In this document: in pieces, positions 1 through 12,749 of the stretch
Numbering within the stretch: the first letter of the stretch is position 1
Layout of the letters: each line of letters begins with the position of its first letter
Assembly (NCBI GenBank): GCA_024036415.1
Contig: JAMWET010003916.1
Span: 213,501 to 277,500 of the forward strand
DNA length: 64,000 nt
DNA from: Prochilodus magdalenae
Lineage: Eukaryota > Chordata > Actinopteri > Characiformes > Prochilodontidae
Direction of reading: 5' to 3'
Translations under genes and position numbers: made by a program
Notes under the pieces: generated by a model
What the model was told of the DNA's origin: nothing
The model's input: the letters and a program-made list of their open reading frames with translations, nothing else
The model's database searches: none

Positions 1-149
1 ACAGCTGGGAGTGGCAAAAGCATATGAACCTCTTGGATGGGCATTGTAGCAAGAGTTTTCAATCAATGGGACGAGAGTCAGGTATGAGTAGCCAGCCTGT
101 TGCATTTAAAGAACAGTGATCTATCAAAACCAGATATTCATAACACATC

Positions 150-620
150 TTTGTGGCACGAACAAAACAAGTTACAGGACCATCTCTAAAGAGTCTAGAC
201 TGCACCATCCACAGTCAGACAGATTGTGTATGGAGGAAGTTCAAGATTATTACCCTTACCGGGAGTGCACTCACTTCAAGAGCAAAACGTGTAATAGGCT
301 GCAAGGTCACCAAGGAACCCAGGGTAACTTCTAAAGGGCTTTCTGACAGAGGCTAATGTTAACGTTCACCAGTCCACTATCAGGGGAACACTGAACAAAA
401 GTGGTGTTCAAGGGAGAGGTGCCTCTCCTCTGCAGTTTACTAAAGATCACATGGTCGAGCCAGAAAGCTACTAGAAAATTATTTTATGAATGAATGCACC
501 CAAAACATAATGTTAGGTGATATTTCTGGAGAAAGGAAAATGCTGCATTCCAGCATAGGAACCTTTTCACATCTGTAAAACATGGTGGTGGTAGTATCAT
601 AAATGCAACAGTTATGATGA
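150..620 (+). mobile_element. Tc1/mariner-like transposase relic
   Basis: Frameshifted fragments still read as Tc1 transposase: VTKEPRVTSKGLSD, then VHQSTIRGTLNKSGVQGRGA (the HTH/linker region), and later VKHGGGSI from the DDE domain. Several stops and frameshifts make it inactive. It lies in the avpr2 intron that enters the window from the left. Confidence 0.8.
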
Positions 621-1019
621 CACTATTAAATGAAAATACAGACACATATTTTTCTTTCACAGAACTCATCAGGTTTCCTCATAGGATGCTGTTCTCCACG
701 GCATGACACAGCTTTATAGCATAATTATAGAGCCACCTGAATCTGAACAACCTTGTGATCATGTTAAAGATTGCTTTTCTCACAACCAACAATGGTTCTT
801 CAAAGAAACATCAGTTGAAAGGTTCTGAGGTGAACCAAAATCACTCTCTTGGTTTTTGGCCAAGATGACTTAACCATGGCCTTGTCCTAAACATATTGGA
901 TTTCCTGCCCTTGTTTCCCCTCTCATAGAGCGACAGTTGGAAGATGTGGAGAGGAAGTTGGCAGGGAGTTTCGGAGCATGGCCTTTAACTTGTTAAATCC
1001 CTCCACGCTCCTCCTACAG

Positions 1020-4000
1020 GTTCTGCCGCAGCTGCTGTGGGACATCACCGAGCGTTTCCAGGGCCCTGACGCACTGTGCCGGTCCATCAAGTACCTGCAG
1101 ATTGTGGGCATGTTCGCCTCCTCGTACATGATTGTTGCCATGACAGTAGACCGCCACTATGCCATCTGCTGCCCTTTGCAGGCATACAGAGGAGGCGAAA
1201 CCTCACGCTGGAATCCTCCCATTATGGTAGCCTGGGGGCTTGCCCTGGTACTCAGTTTACCACAGGTAAGTACTACAGGGAAAGGCAAGGTATAAAATAC
1301 ACAGAATTTGAAGCATGGATGCTTGTTTGATGCACAGTTAGTAAGTCATGGGCAGATCTCCAGAGTGGGATCTGAGATATACTCTGATATGACAGTCCAC
1401 ATATAACAGACCATCCTTTGTATTTGCATTGACTGGCCATTGTATGATTGTATAAGGTACAGCTACCAGATAAAAGTGGAGGTGTGCTAAAAAATATCCT
1501 TTCAGTTACTGAATTTGTATAAGAAACGTCTATTAAATATATATGTCTTTTTACAGACATGTAGGTAATAGATGATTCCAACAGCCATGTAGAACCACAA
1601 TATTGCTATAGTAGTCCAGTGTGTTTTTGTTTTTACATTAAGCAGCAGCTTAAATTAAGTAGCCTTACAGCCCCACCTGCTAGACTAAGAAAGATAAAGA
1701 GCCTTGTCAAAACATCCTACTGTGTATGTTAATAGCTCTGTGCATAAAACCCCAGAAAGGATTTTTGATAGCTTAAATTTAATTTTCAATAATTTTATCA
1801 GCATTAAAACAACAAATCTGAAGTGATCTTCTTATTTCCCAGCTAATTGGTCAAATTTTCCTGTTCCACCTTAAATGGTGCAGCAGTGACTATAACGTCT
1901 TAGGCCCCAGAATGTAATCGCAGTGTCATTTAAGGTTGAACATGAAATTTCTGAGATCAAAGGATCCCTAGTATTTAGGATTTATCACCATCAAAGAAGC
2001 AGAACCATGAGGAAGCAAAATGAAATATGGGCAGGCACTGATGCAAGAGCATACTGCGATAGTTTCTCACAAAGAATAGATGGAGGAGTTCAATAGGTTG
2101 CAATTAACAGCTTCACCACTAGAGGTTAAACACTGCTCCTTTAGATAAGTTAATGGATCGTCTCTGGTTTTAGCACAGTACTGTATAATGTCACTTAGGT
2201 GCACCAACCAGTAATGGCACACCACCCGAATAATACCTGATGGTCAAGTATCACTGTCAACAACAGTTGGGCTACAGTCTGTAACTGTAAACCTACACAG
2301 TGCACCTGTATGTTAGGTGTTTCTGATAAAATGGCCCATGAGTGTAACTGCATGGTAGGTCTTCGAAACTGCAAACTCACCTTACTTACCAATCTTACCC
2401 CAGGTCTTCATCTTCTCACGGTCAGAGGTGGCCCCAGGGGAGTTTGAGTGCTGGGGTCATTTTGCTGAGCCATGGGGCCTCAAAGCCTACGTCACCTGGA
2501 TGACAGTGGCTGTCTTCGTCCTTCCAGCACTCATCATCACCATCTGTCAGGTAGTCCCTTCTACTTTTGCTGTGCGCAATCGTGATTTCCACTCCGTCTC
2601 TCAGGCTGGATGTATTAACGTGGAGTGTTCCTTTCACAGTCTGTGCAGATACCGATAGACCCAAAACGCCATGTGGTGGTGACGTTTCAAACTAGACAGC
2701 AAAGCACACGCAACATCATGCACACATCCAACCTACCTAGATGGCTGGAGATTGTCCACAATGTCAACAGTCATGCACTGCGGTTGGAGTTCAGTCTCCA
2801 GCTGTGCTAGAGGAAGTGAAAGGTTGTTACCTCAACTGAACTGTTTAGAGAAAGTCTCCCCAAAGCATTCAACAGCTTTCTCTGATGAAACAATAGTACT
2901 TATAAGGACTTCATGAACTCATCTCCACTGAATACATACTTCTCAAAAAATGTTTCAACTGTGGTAAAGCTATAGCAAACAAACAGCTGGCCACAGTTAC
3001 TTGACCCCAACAGTGTTTGTACATGCCAACCCTCTCCAGATTTTCACAAGAGTCTTCATATTTTTAGCTTGTTGTTGTAGCTTGTTTTCCCAGTTGGTAA
3101 TTTCTTCCAATATGCCCCTGATTTCATTGTGCCACTAATCAAATGAGTGTTTCTCGGTTTCTTTAGGGGATATCCATTACCCGTTCTGCCAGCTCAACAA
3201 ACACACACGTTTTGTATGTGTTTTCATCTATGATTGTTCAGGTCCTGGTATTTATGTGTTAATCTGTGGCATAGGGTTAAATGGGGACAGGGGCATTGAG
3301 GGTAGGTCACTTGCCGATTACCCGGAAAATACCCCTCTTTTTTGCAGCCTAATTTTGGCAGGTATGAGCATTACACTATGGAAGAACAACGGGATGCTGC
3401 AACTTCCCCTGGAATATGCTTAGCTATCCCAGAAATTCAGCTACAGTTGGCATCCAGTAATGGACAAAGGTCAGCGACCAACCTTCATGCATTTCATTTC
3501 CAGGCAAAATGGCCATTTAGTACAAATTCATGTTCCAGCATCGAGAAAGAAAGCAGGAAACATGGAACTGCGCTCAAAGCTTTAGACGACTGAGAAAAAC
3601 ACTCAGCGTCAAAAGAATTACTGCATCCAGAAGGAATTGTCAGATTGCAGTGCTATTCTGAAGGATAGCAAATGGAACAATAAATGCTGATAAATTTAGA
3701 CTGATATGGGTAATATTTACTGAGCTACACATACAGAACTAGTGCCTCTCAGTATGGCTTCGTGCTGCCAACATGCCAGAAGTCTCGGCCTGGAGTTGTG
3801 CAGGCCCCCAATGGTGTCCTGCAATAATCCATCCCATGCAGTCTGAATATTCTCACACAGTTCAGATTTTGCTGTAGGGGTGGAAGTGTCGCCACACTGG
3901 TCTGCATGCATGTAGTCCTGTGTCGTACAACCATTTGCCAATGGTGCTGGCATTAACAGGACAACTCAAGGAGGGCATCACTCCTGGCTGAATGTCCACA

Positions 4001-7000
4001 ATTGTGGCTGTTGGGCCAGTCTGGTACAGCATTAAGGCCCGCTCTTGCTTCCTCACATGTGTGGATGAGTGCAAAACTTGAATAGTTTGCATGTCTCACA
4101 ATATTTCATTCCTATCGATTAATTCCTTCTGGGTAAAACTCTCGAACTCTGGTTCTCCATTCCAAGTATCGCCTTCAAGTCTGCAATGTTACCTGGCTAA
4201 CTGTCTAAACATGCTTTGCGGAGTTCCCATTTATAGATTAAATTGCCTGAATAATTAATAAGCATTATTATACAGGGGTTGGACAATGAAACTGAAACAC
4301 CTGTCATTTTAGTGTGGGAGGTCTCATGGCTAAATTGGACCAGCCTGGTGGCCAATCTTCATTAATTGCACACTGCACCAGTAAGAGCAGAGTGTGAAGG
4401 TTCAGTTAGCAGGTAAGAGCACAGTTTAACTCAAAATATTGCAATGCACACAACATTATGGGTGACATACCAGAGTTCAACAGAGGACAAATTGTTGGTG
4501 CTTGTCTTGCTGGCGCATCTGTGACCAAGACAGCAAGTCTTTGTGATGTATCAAGAGCCACGGTATCCAGGGTAATGTCAGCATACCACCAAGAAGGACG
4601 AACCTCCACCTGCATCACGTAGTGACCTGGCCACTATCCTGCAAGAGGAATGGCTTAAAATCCCTCTGACCACTGTGCAGGACTTGTATATGTCATTCCC
4701 AAGACCAACTGACGCTGTATTGGCCGCAAAAGGAGGCTCTACACCATACTAATAAATGATTGTGGTCTAAAACCAGGTGTTTCAGTTTCATTGTCCAACC
4801 CCTGTACATGTGGCACAAAAAGGCAAATTAAAAAATCCATGTTTCAGGGCCTGGATTCCAGTTGATTCTTCAAACTGCAGTGTGGAACTGAAGTCAGCTT
4901 CCTATTTGCCAGCTTGCTGTGTAAAGTTTCCAGTTCAACCTTAAATGGTGTAGTAGTTATATTCTGACCTGAGGCGCAGAGAAATGTGATTGCTGTACCA
5001 TTTTTAATGGAAGCTGGCAAATAGGAAGCTTAATTCAACCTCATGTCCATTTTCTCTTCTTTTCTTTGGCTTTAGCTGTAGTTTTGAATTCGCTCTCTGA
5101 ATACATGTTGGCATTTACACTCCACTCAGTCTTTCTACCATTCAGGGGGCATAACCACCCTGAATCCTGCCAGCAGTGACATCACGTGCATACCCTCTGT
5201 TTTTTTTTTTTTGATAGCTGCATATCCTTACAGACCCAACGCATTTAATTGTCTCCTAAAAGAGGAAGGATGGACCTGTGGATGTTTTCAGATCTGAGGC
5301 AGTAGTGGAGATTGGTTTTCTCTTCTCTTTCAAAGATAAAAGCATTCAGTTCTCTTTATAAGCGAGTCACAGTTTTGGTGGCCTAGCAATTCTAGTACGG
5401 TTGTCAGGAGTCCAATTTTCTCCATCTTTAGTCATTTTTGTCTTAATATTAACCAAAGACCAAAGTATTTCCCCTTCCTTACCTCCTTACCTGTAAGTCC
5501 AAATGCAGGACACTGCTTGAATTATTTGGCTTTGTTCTACAACAGTGTGCCTCATCTCTTCCTGTCAGGTGCGCATCTTCAGAGAGATCCACAACAACAT
5601 CTACCTGAAGTCGGAGCGGGTGGTAACTGCAGAGTTTAAGCGGAACTCTGTCCTCTTCCATTTCCCTCAGAGAGAGGGGCAGCGTGGAAGGGCCTGCACT
5701 GGTAGAGACAAAGAAGGGCGGGGCAGTCACCATCATCAGATGGACAGCGGCTACCATGGCCGGCCTCGGGGAAGCTCCTCCCTTCCTCCATCCTCCCCCA
5801 CTGAACATCAAAACTCATATGACAGTTTCTCCTTTACCTGCGACCCCTGTGCAGTGCCCCTCCCCTCTTCAGACGATTCCACCACTACCACACCCCATCT
5901 ACAGAGCTTACAAAACTTCACTGCAGACCAAGAACCTACCTCTCCTTCTAACCCCACTCACTCACACCCCCTGCCGGCTAATAGCATCTGTGCCCAGTCT
6001 GGAGGCTCCTCTTCATTGGTCGGACAGATCTCGGGAGCTCCTGAATTGTGGCCAGACGTGCTCCCAGACACAGCAACTCTGGGACTGCCCGCTCAGTGTG
6101 CTCCCCTTCCACCACCCCCGGGCATCTCCAAGGCCATGTCCAAGACGGTGCGAATGACTCTGGTCATAGTGCTGGTGTACACTGTCTGCTGGTGTCCTTT
6201 TTTTATTGTGCAGCTGTGGGCAGCCTGGGATCCGGACCCACCAGATCAAGGTCAGAACCCATCCATTACTAGTGGAGTAAAACTGCATCAGTCTGAATGA
6301 TTTTTGAAATGTTAGAGCACATTATAATGAGAGCTGGCTCAACAGAATTTCCCAGGCTTTGAATACTTGATATTTAAAAATGAGCACTTATTTATTCTAT
6401 AAGTCACAGTCCACACTGGCTGCCTTAGATGTTCCATCCATCAAAATCACAATTAGTCTTCAGCACAAAAAACAGCAGTAAACTTCATAGACATCCAGTC
6501 AAATCACAGCCTGTGTTGCACCACTAGATGAGAGTTATCGTCTGAGACTTAATCTGTGATCAGACTAAGATTTTTCAGAACATAAAAATAAAGACAAGCC
6601 AGATAAAAGCACTGAAACTTGTAGTTCATTGTAAATTTATGATCATTTATTATACATGATACATATTTATTTAAAAATGTATGGCGCATTTTGTAAAACA
6701 TAACATTAAATAACATTAAAGCTAAAAATATTATACACTTTCTTATGTGATAGTCTTAGTCCAATTTAGTCCAACAAATGTTCTGTCTCCTCTTCTGTAA
6801 AGCGTATGCAGAATCGCCTCCTTAAGTCAACTGAATATAAACTTCAAGGGATGTTTGAATAAAAAAAAACACAATTAGGTCCTCAAACAACAAAGCAGAT
6901 TTTATATAAGCGTGTAGAAAAAAATAGATAGTCCTCTGTTGGGAGGTTTTGTTAATATGCAAGAATAATAAAATAAAATATTCTAATTGCCTCACTTTCA

Positions 7001-10000
7001 AGCATCACACTAGGCTGGTCTGGAGAGCATTACCCTGAAAACGTATCCAAATGATGTTACTGTATTCTTTTGGGGGGGGGGGGCGTACTACAACTGTTTT
7101 GTATGTACTGCCAGGTTTGAACCTGCTGTTAAATTGTTCAATTACCAAAGAGAGAGCAATTATTCCCCCGAAACGGTTATGTGACAGAGCCAGAGGCAGT
7201 GTGCAGACATCGCAAACACCACTTACTTATAGAGCATGTAATCCATTATTCAAATATTTCAGATCAGTGCTATTTATAATATTACAGATGTGCACAAGCA
7301 TTTGGTCTGTGTGGAATTATTTCATAATAATTATATTAAATATAGAAGTGAACATAGTGTGAAGATATGTTCTCTCATTTGGTGTGGGGTTCAGATTAGG
7401 GTTTATGGCAGGCCACATCAAACATGGGCCAGACTCTGGACACGCTTTGGGCAGCCAAGGATTCCAATAAATTTCAGTAAAGTAAATAATATATAGAATT
7501 CACAGAATTCAATCATTAGGGGAGGAATGTTGGAGAAGCGGTGTCTATCCCTTACTGACTTTGTGTGTTGCTTTTCATTGTGCATATTCCTTCACTGGGT
7601 ACATATTTTAGTTACAATGTATTGAAAAAAATAACCAACCAATCACATGACAGGATCTGTTGATCTGTTTCCTGACGGGCTGCTACTGAATCAAAACAGT
7701 GTAAGGTCAGATTTACACACCTCTGCAGATTACATAAGGTGACTTCCTTCGGCTACTCACTCCGTCTGTACTTTGGTGTTTTGGCTGTTTAGGTGTTAGG
7801 TGATAACAGCAGCAGTGTGTTTGTTCTTTGCACTCATCTGCTCTTTGTAGCAGCAGGCTCGTATTGCAGGCGATAGCGTGTAATAAATAGCTTGCTTGCA
7901 TTCCCACCGTTTGTTTGCATCTCTGCCAAGTGGTCTATAAACAGCCACCAGACATCGCACATTTCAGCGCACACATTCACAAGCACACAGATTAGGTGAA
8001 CAAGCAGTGAAGCACCCTTTGTCTGAAATGCACACAAACAATGTGCTGTTTTTTATGTATTTATGTATTGGAACATTGGATTACCGCACCAAAACGTTAC
8101 TATGCCCAACACAAATATACAAATACGGTATTATTGTGAATGAGTTCTTTTCACAATACATGTAACTACATTCTGCTATTGTGATTTTGACATGTTCTTA
8201 CAGTCAGAAACCACAATGATTTCAAAATTTCACATGCTGCACCACAGCAATCCCGTCACTAAGAACTAATTATTCTCTCTCCCAAATAAAGCATATAACG
8301 GGTGAGTGTTCCTTCAATAAAATCTGCTCAGAAAAGCCTGTTGTGGCATCATTTATTAGGACTCTGCTTTAAACTTTAGCAACCCAAAGTTTATTATAAT
8401 AAAAAGTCTGCATTGGGCTCTGACGAATACCCATACCAAATATTCAGCCCCTTCAGAGAGACAAAAGCAGGCAGACAGACACCCACACTACCAGCTGCAG
8501 CTCCACCTCAGTGTATAGTAATCTCATTGGCTGTGTGCAGTATTTACACCTCTAAATTAAAGTGGGCTTTTTGCACAGTTTGACCTGCTGGTCACCAAGT
8601 AACCAGAGCATCACTAAACAGATGGCTTCTGTGCTGGCGGCATGAATGGTACCTTATGGCCAAGCTCTCATATTGCACTAATGACCTATTATTCCTAATA
8701 CATCAGTGATGAACTCAGAGGAACCTTCAGTCAGCTGGCCTGCTGTTTGAAATGCCTACATGCGTAATGCAGTTCCCACTCACTATTAGAACATATCTGA
8801 ATTATTCAATGCGGGATAAGGTGGTTATGAAAGAGTGCTATGGCCACCACAAGACTGACTAACAGAGAGCTCACCCAGCCTGTTTCAGAGTTCTAGCAGA
8901 GTGTTTACATCAAATCCTCAGATTCTGTAGTAACAGCTGGTTTATTTACCGAGGATTTTCCTTTGGTTTTGGAAATATGAGTGTTTGGTGTCATTGTTAC
9001 ATTGCTCAGTTGTTCAGTATTTCACGTTGTTCTCGGATGTCTAAATAGAAGGTATGTGACTTTGGTTAGGTGGGCGGGTGAAAAATGGCCAGATGCAGTT
9101 TTACGCTCCCATTTATAACCCTACTTGGGCCTTGACTGAAATGAGCTCACCTGTTTTTGTGAGCTCATGAATACTTTGGTGAGGTCTGCTCTGATTGGCT
9201 AGTTTACAGTGAGAAACCGCAATGATTACCCAAAAGCAAGCTTTCCAAACAGACAGGGAAATAAAATGAACCTGTGTAAAAATAAGCTGGTTTGTTAGAC
9301 TCTACTGTAGTTACTTGAGGGTTTCATGTTAATGTTGTCTACATTAGCTTCTTGCTTTCTGTCTTGACACCAACACAAATTAAATTAAAGTTGTTACACT
9401 CTATGAAACCTTTGATTAAGGATGATCTGCTTCAACCGTCAAAAAGTGGATAAAATCACACAGTATGGCTGCTGCTTACAGGTTGCTGTTCAAGTTGTGA
9501 TGGTAATAAAGGTGGAGCTGCTCCTCTCTTCATTCCCTTCAGTGTTAAACACTGAGCAAAGCTGCTCAATATCGTCATAAGTATGAGAAACTGTCTGGAG
9601 TGAAAGGTGCAGTGCAAACGAACAGCTTCAGCCATTCCACCTTAAATTGTGTGGTGCAGTTACAGTCTGTAGCTTCCAAGGTTAGCATTTGATTAAGAAG
9701 CTGGCGAAAAGGAAGTTCATTGTGTCGTAATGAAAGATGAACATCACCCATGCCCTCTGACAATTTGGTTTCTTGGACTGTGATGACAGATGTAGATTTC
9801 TCTACAAAGTCCCCCAGTTTCATTGCTGTTGTTTGGTTGCTGTCGTTTCACTGGGCTGGATTATGGGCTCAAGTATGTAGATTTTGTGGACATCAGTATT
9901 CATGAGTCAAGACAGTTGCGTAACAGTTTAGGGGTTTGGAATCAGCTTGTTTTACCCCCGTTTTTTTCAGATTTAGGATTTGTCAAGAAGGAGACAACAG

Positions 10001-10783
10001 TGTTCGGGGTTTACACTATGCCAGTTCTCTGCTCTGAACTCTCTTTACTCAGCTATGCAGATGTACAGGGTTTTTTTTTTACAATCAGTGGCTTTATATT
10101 TGCTGTAACATTTTCAGTTTACTCGCCAGCCCAATTTATACATGCACGGAAATCAACTGCCAAGCAGACAGTTTGAATAGTATATTAAATCATATGTGTA
10201 ATCTCACAATCATGAGCACATCCGTTTTTATTTATGCATATACATATTTAGCCTGCAGTCTTAAAAGAACAGCAAAAAACAGTCTGTTAAAAAGATAAAT
10301 AGAGGTTTAAAATGATCTTATAAAAATACTAGTCCTGATACTGTGGTTTTTCTTTATACCATCCCTCCAGTGTGACATTTACTCACATTGTGACTCATGG
10401 AGCAAATCACTGCTGTAAATAAATGAATGTAACCCCGGGACAGCAGGTTGGTTTATTTGCTCTATGTGTGGGTAATAAATGGATGTTCCCAGTCTTAATT
10501 ATTTTGGGTTCATAAGCAATAATAAGGTTTCTTATACTGGCCTGTTCCTCATGTCATGTTCTGTGTCCTCTGTGCTGCAGGGGTAGCATTTACTATCCTG
10601 ATGCTGCTGGCCAGTCTGAACTCCTGCACAAATCCCTGGATCTACACAGCCTTCTCCAGCAGCGTGTCGCGGGAGCTGCTGGCTCTGCTGCGCTGCACCG
10701 TGCCATCGCCACGCAGAGGCTCTCTGCCTGATGACTCCACCACCACTCACACCTCTACCACCACCAAGGACAGCATCTACTGA
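1020..10783 (+). CDS. avpr2: Vasopressin/vasotocin V2-type receptor (5' end outside window)
   Basis: Class A GPCR for arginine vasopressin/vasotocin; the V2 family signals through Gs and cAMP at the plasma membrane. Exons seen: 1020-1265, 2404-2550, 5569-6250, 10581-10783. All have AG/GT borders and phases 0, 0, 0, 1, giving 425 residues from mid-TM2 to the stop. In this partial numbering: ECL1 Cys20, DRH (the V2 form of DRY) at 44-46, ECL2 Cys98, TM6 with [10 protein letters not shown] near 333-342, and NPWIY at 376-380. The tail is Ser/Thr-rich ([17 protein letters not shown]), as expected for arrestin binding. The TM6/TM7 intron is the one shared by vasopressin/oxytocin receptors; the other three introns are extra relative to mammalian AVPR2. 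ICL3 is about 190 residues against roughly 45 in human. TM1-TM2 and the start codon lie left of position 1. The gene is V2-type by sequence; V2A is favoured by linkage to ssr4 and ikbkg, but V2B/V2C is not excluded. Confidence 0.94.
1845..1940. repeat. Diverged copy of the short MITE family
   Basis: Contains ttccaccttaaatggtgcag and a weak mirror of the family's other half. It lies in the avpr2 intron at 1266-2403. Confidence 0.5.
3626..4134 (-). mobile_element. Tc1-like element, family A, copy 1
   Basis: Bounded by inverted ends cccagaaggaatt-like (left) and aattccttctgggt (right). The minus strand carries broken transposase pieces: an HTH-linker part ([21 protein letters not shown]) and the C-terminal part ([16 protein letters not shown]). 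It lies in the avpr2 intron at 2551-5568. The family has further copies at 25652-25907 and 45933-46588. Confidence 0.75.
4273..4804 (+). mobile_element. Non-autonomous Tc1-like element with perfect 31-bp terminal inverted repeats
   Basis: Begins caggggttggacaatgaaac and ends with the exact reverse complement. The 31-bp arms (4273-4303 and 4774-4804) are identical and flanked by TA on both sides (4271-4272, 4805-4806), the expected target duplication. Inside is the start of a transposase ([20 protein letters not shown], then [13 protein letters not shown]), but the catalytic domain is missing. The identical arms suggest a fairly recent insertion in the avpr2 intron. Confidence 0.88.
4896..5030. 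mobile_element. Short MITE with 20-bp inverted repeats
   Basis: agcttcctatttgccagctt at 4896-4915 is the exact reverse complement of 5011-5030. The core carries 'ttcaaccttaaatggtg'. Related, more diverged copies appear near 1845-1935, 9640-9720 and 34440-34565, recognisable by 'ttccaccttaaatggtg'-like sequence and 'gaagctggcgaataggaag'-like ends. Confidence 0.75.
5235..5440. repeat. Dispersed repeat, copy 1
   Basis: Shares a long diverged alignment with 12535-12745: acagaccca, ggaaggatgga, ttttcagatctga, caaagataaaagc and cagttttggtgg occur in the same order and spacing. It sits in the avpr2 intron just before the TM6 exon. The class was not identified. Confidence 0.6.
6251..10580 (+). other. 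avpr2: avpr2 TM6/TM7 intron (4.3 kb)
   Basis: Intron in the position conserved across vasopressin/oxytocin receptors. It holds a G11-13 run near 7070-7084, the short MITE copy at 9635-9725 and otherwise AT-rich unique sequence. No exon or second gene was recognised inside it. Confidence 0.8.
9635..9725. repeat. Diverged copy of the short MITE family
   Basis: Contains ttccaccttaaattgtgtgg and, about 60 bp on, aagaagctggcgaaaaggaa, the family's right arm. It lies in the avpr2 TM6/TM7 intron. Confidence 0.55.
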
Positions 10784-10882
10784 CCGGCACGCAGGCCACA
10801 CAATACACACACCTACACTCAAGCACACACGGGTAAAACATCAGATTCAAATCCATTACCCTTACCAGCATGCTAATTATCA

Positions 10883-11290
10883 CCAAACACACTGACCATC
10901 AGCAAGACCTCCAAACACACTGACCATCAGCAAGACCTCCAAACACACTGACCATCAGCAAAACCTCCAAACACACTGACCATCAGCTAGACCTCCAAAC
11001 ACACTGACCATCAGCAAGACCTCCAAACACACTGACCATCAGCAAGACCTCCAAACACACTGACCATCAGCAAGACCTTTCAACACTGACCATCAGCAAG
11101 ACCTCCAAACACACTGACCATCAGCAAGACCCTTTAACACTGACCATCAGCAAGACCTCCAAACACACTGACCATTAGCAGGACCTCCAAACACACTGAC
11201 CATCAGCAAGACCTTTCAACAATGACCATGAGCAAGACCTTTCAACACTGACCATCAGCAAGACCTTTCAACACTGACCAATCACCTAGA
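10883..11290 (+). repeat. 28-bp tandem array just after avpr2 stop
   Basis: About 14 copies of a 28-bp unit beginning ccaaacacactgaccatc and continuing agcaagacct, some shortened to about 24 bp. Degraded copies (accatcaccaaaacctcc) run on to about 11575. The array starts 100 bp past the stop codon and so probably lies in the avpr2 3' UTR or just beyond. Confidence 0.92.
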
Positions 11291-11669
11291 TATCCAAAGT
11301 TACTGACCATAACAAAGACCTCCAGACTCACTGACCATCCCCAAGACCTCCAAACTCACGGACCACCACCAAGACATACAAACACACTGACCATAACCAA
11401 GACCGCCAGACTCACTGACCATCACCAAAACCTCCAAACTCAATGTCCCTCACCAAAACCTCCAAACGCACTGACCATCACAAGACATTCAAACACAGTG
11501 ACCATCACCAAAGATTCAAATATACTTACTATTACCAAAACCTTGGAGCACACTGACCATCACCAACACAGTTCGAATATATTGGTGACCATCACTGACC
11601 GTGATCAGTAACAGAAGCTGCTGACAAAATCTAAGGTGTACATTATCTTTCTCACATACATAATAATAT

Positions 11670-12048
11670 CCAAAAGTTTGGAATCGCTTGTCATATTATT
11701 ATTTTCTTAAATAATAACTTACATAGTAAATACATTCTAATCTAGCCTGGAGACCAGCCTGCAGTTGAATGGCTTTATGAAATGATAAATTGTATGCTGC
11801 AGCCATTTGATTTATTAACATTACTTTTCACATTATCTGCCTCGAGACAGGCTGTATGCTCTGTGTGTCAGCGTCATACGGCACAGCTATTGTGGAATCA
11901 TCTACAGCTCTGTTTTCATGTTTGGCAGGTCCTACAAATGATTTGAAACCTGTGAAGGTTAATAGAACAATCCTGTATGTCTGTCAAAAATCAACAATCT
12001 ACAATCAGTTTCATAGTACTGAAAACAGTGGTTCCAAACTTTTGAACA
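11670..12048. mobile_element. MITE-like element with inverted ends
   Basis: Left end ccaaaagtttggaatcg and right end ggttccaaacttttgaac are imperfect inverted repeats about 370 bp apart. No transposase is present inside. Confidence 0.5.
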
Positions 12049-12534
12049 TAACCAGCAGTGAAAGCATGCAGCCTCAGAAACAGGCTTGGGTACAGTACTG
12101 TACAAAGTCAAGACCAGCCTTCATTTACACAGCTTCCAGTCAAAATGGCCACTAAGTACAGCTTATTCGATTTTTTAGTGGAGGAATTCAAAAACCTCAG
12201 CAGCTAAATGAATCTAAATTCATCCGTATGTAGTTCGTCCATTTCTGCCTTTATTACTTCACTTCTTTTCTGGAAACTTGCTTTTTTAGCATATAAAAAA
12301 TCTACAGGGATATTTTTCCACACCTCCAAACCTTAGTGTTAGAATTTGGTTGGATCTTCTGTTTCCTTTGATCCAAGTAATTCCAAACACATTTGGAGAT
12401 ACCGAGGTCTGGAGGGGCGGACAGTCTATTGTTCTCAGAACACCAGCAGCTCCTTTGTTTGGTTTGCAGTTTTCCTTCTTTTATGTCTGTTTCTTTTTCT
12501 CAGTAAAGGCTTACTGACTGCAACACATCCTTTC

Positions 12535-12745
12535 AGACCCATAGTGTTTAGCTGTCGTCTCACAGTGGAAGGATGGACAGAAACACCTGTGAATACTTTC
12601 AGGTCTGAAGTAAGAGTGTAGCATTATTTTCTCCTTCCTCTCAAAGATAAAAGCTCTCAGTGCCATTTATCCAATGGTGACAGTTTTGGCGGTCCACCAG
12701 GTGTTGCACAGATGTTAGGAGGCTGATTCTCTCTGTGTATTGTTA
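12535..12745. repeat. Dispersed repeat, copy 2
   Basis: Second copy of the repeat at 5235-5440, with the same ordered landmarks (cagaccca, ggaaggatggac, tttcaggtctga, caaagataaaagc, cagttttggcgg). No coding potential is convincing. Confidence 0.6.
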
Positions 12746-12749
12746 TTAT

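Noticed and set aside
978..1019. ATG at 978 as the start of the receptor reading frame
   Set aside because: The upstream sequence is intron. A CTCCTACAG acceptor lies at 1011-1019, and the true exon begins mid-TM2 at 1020.
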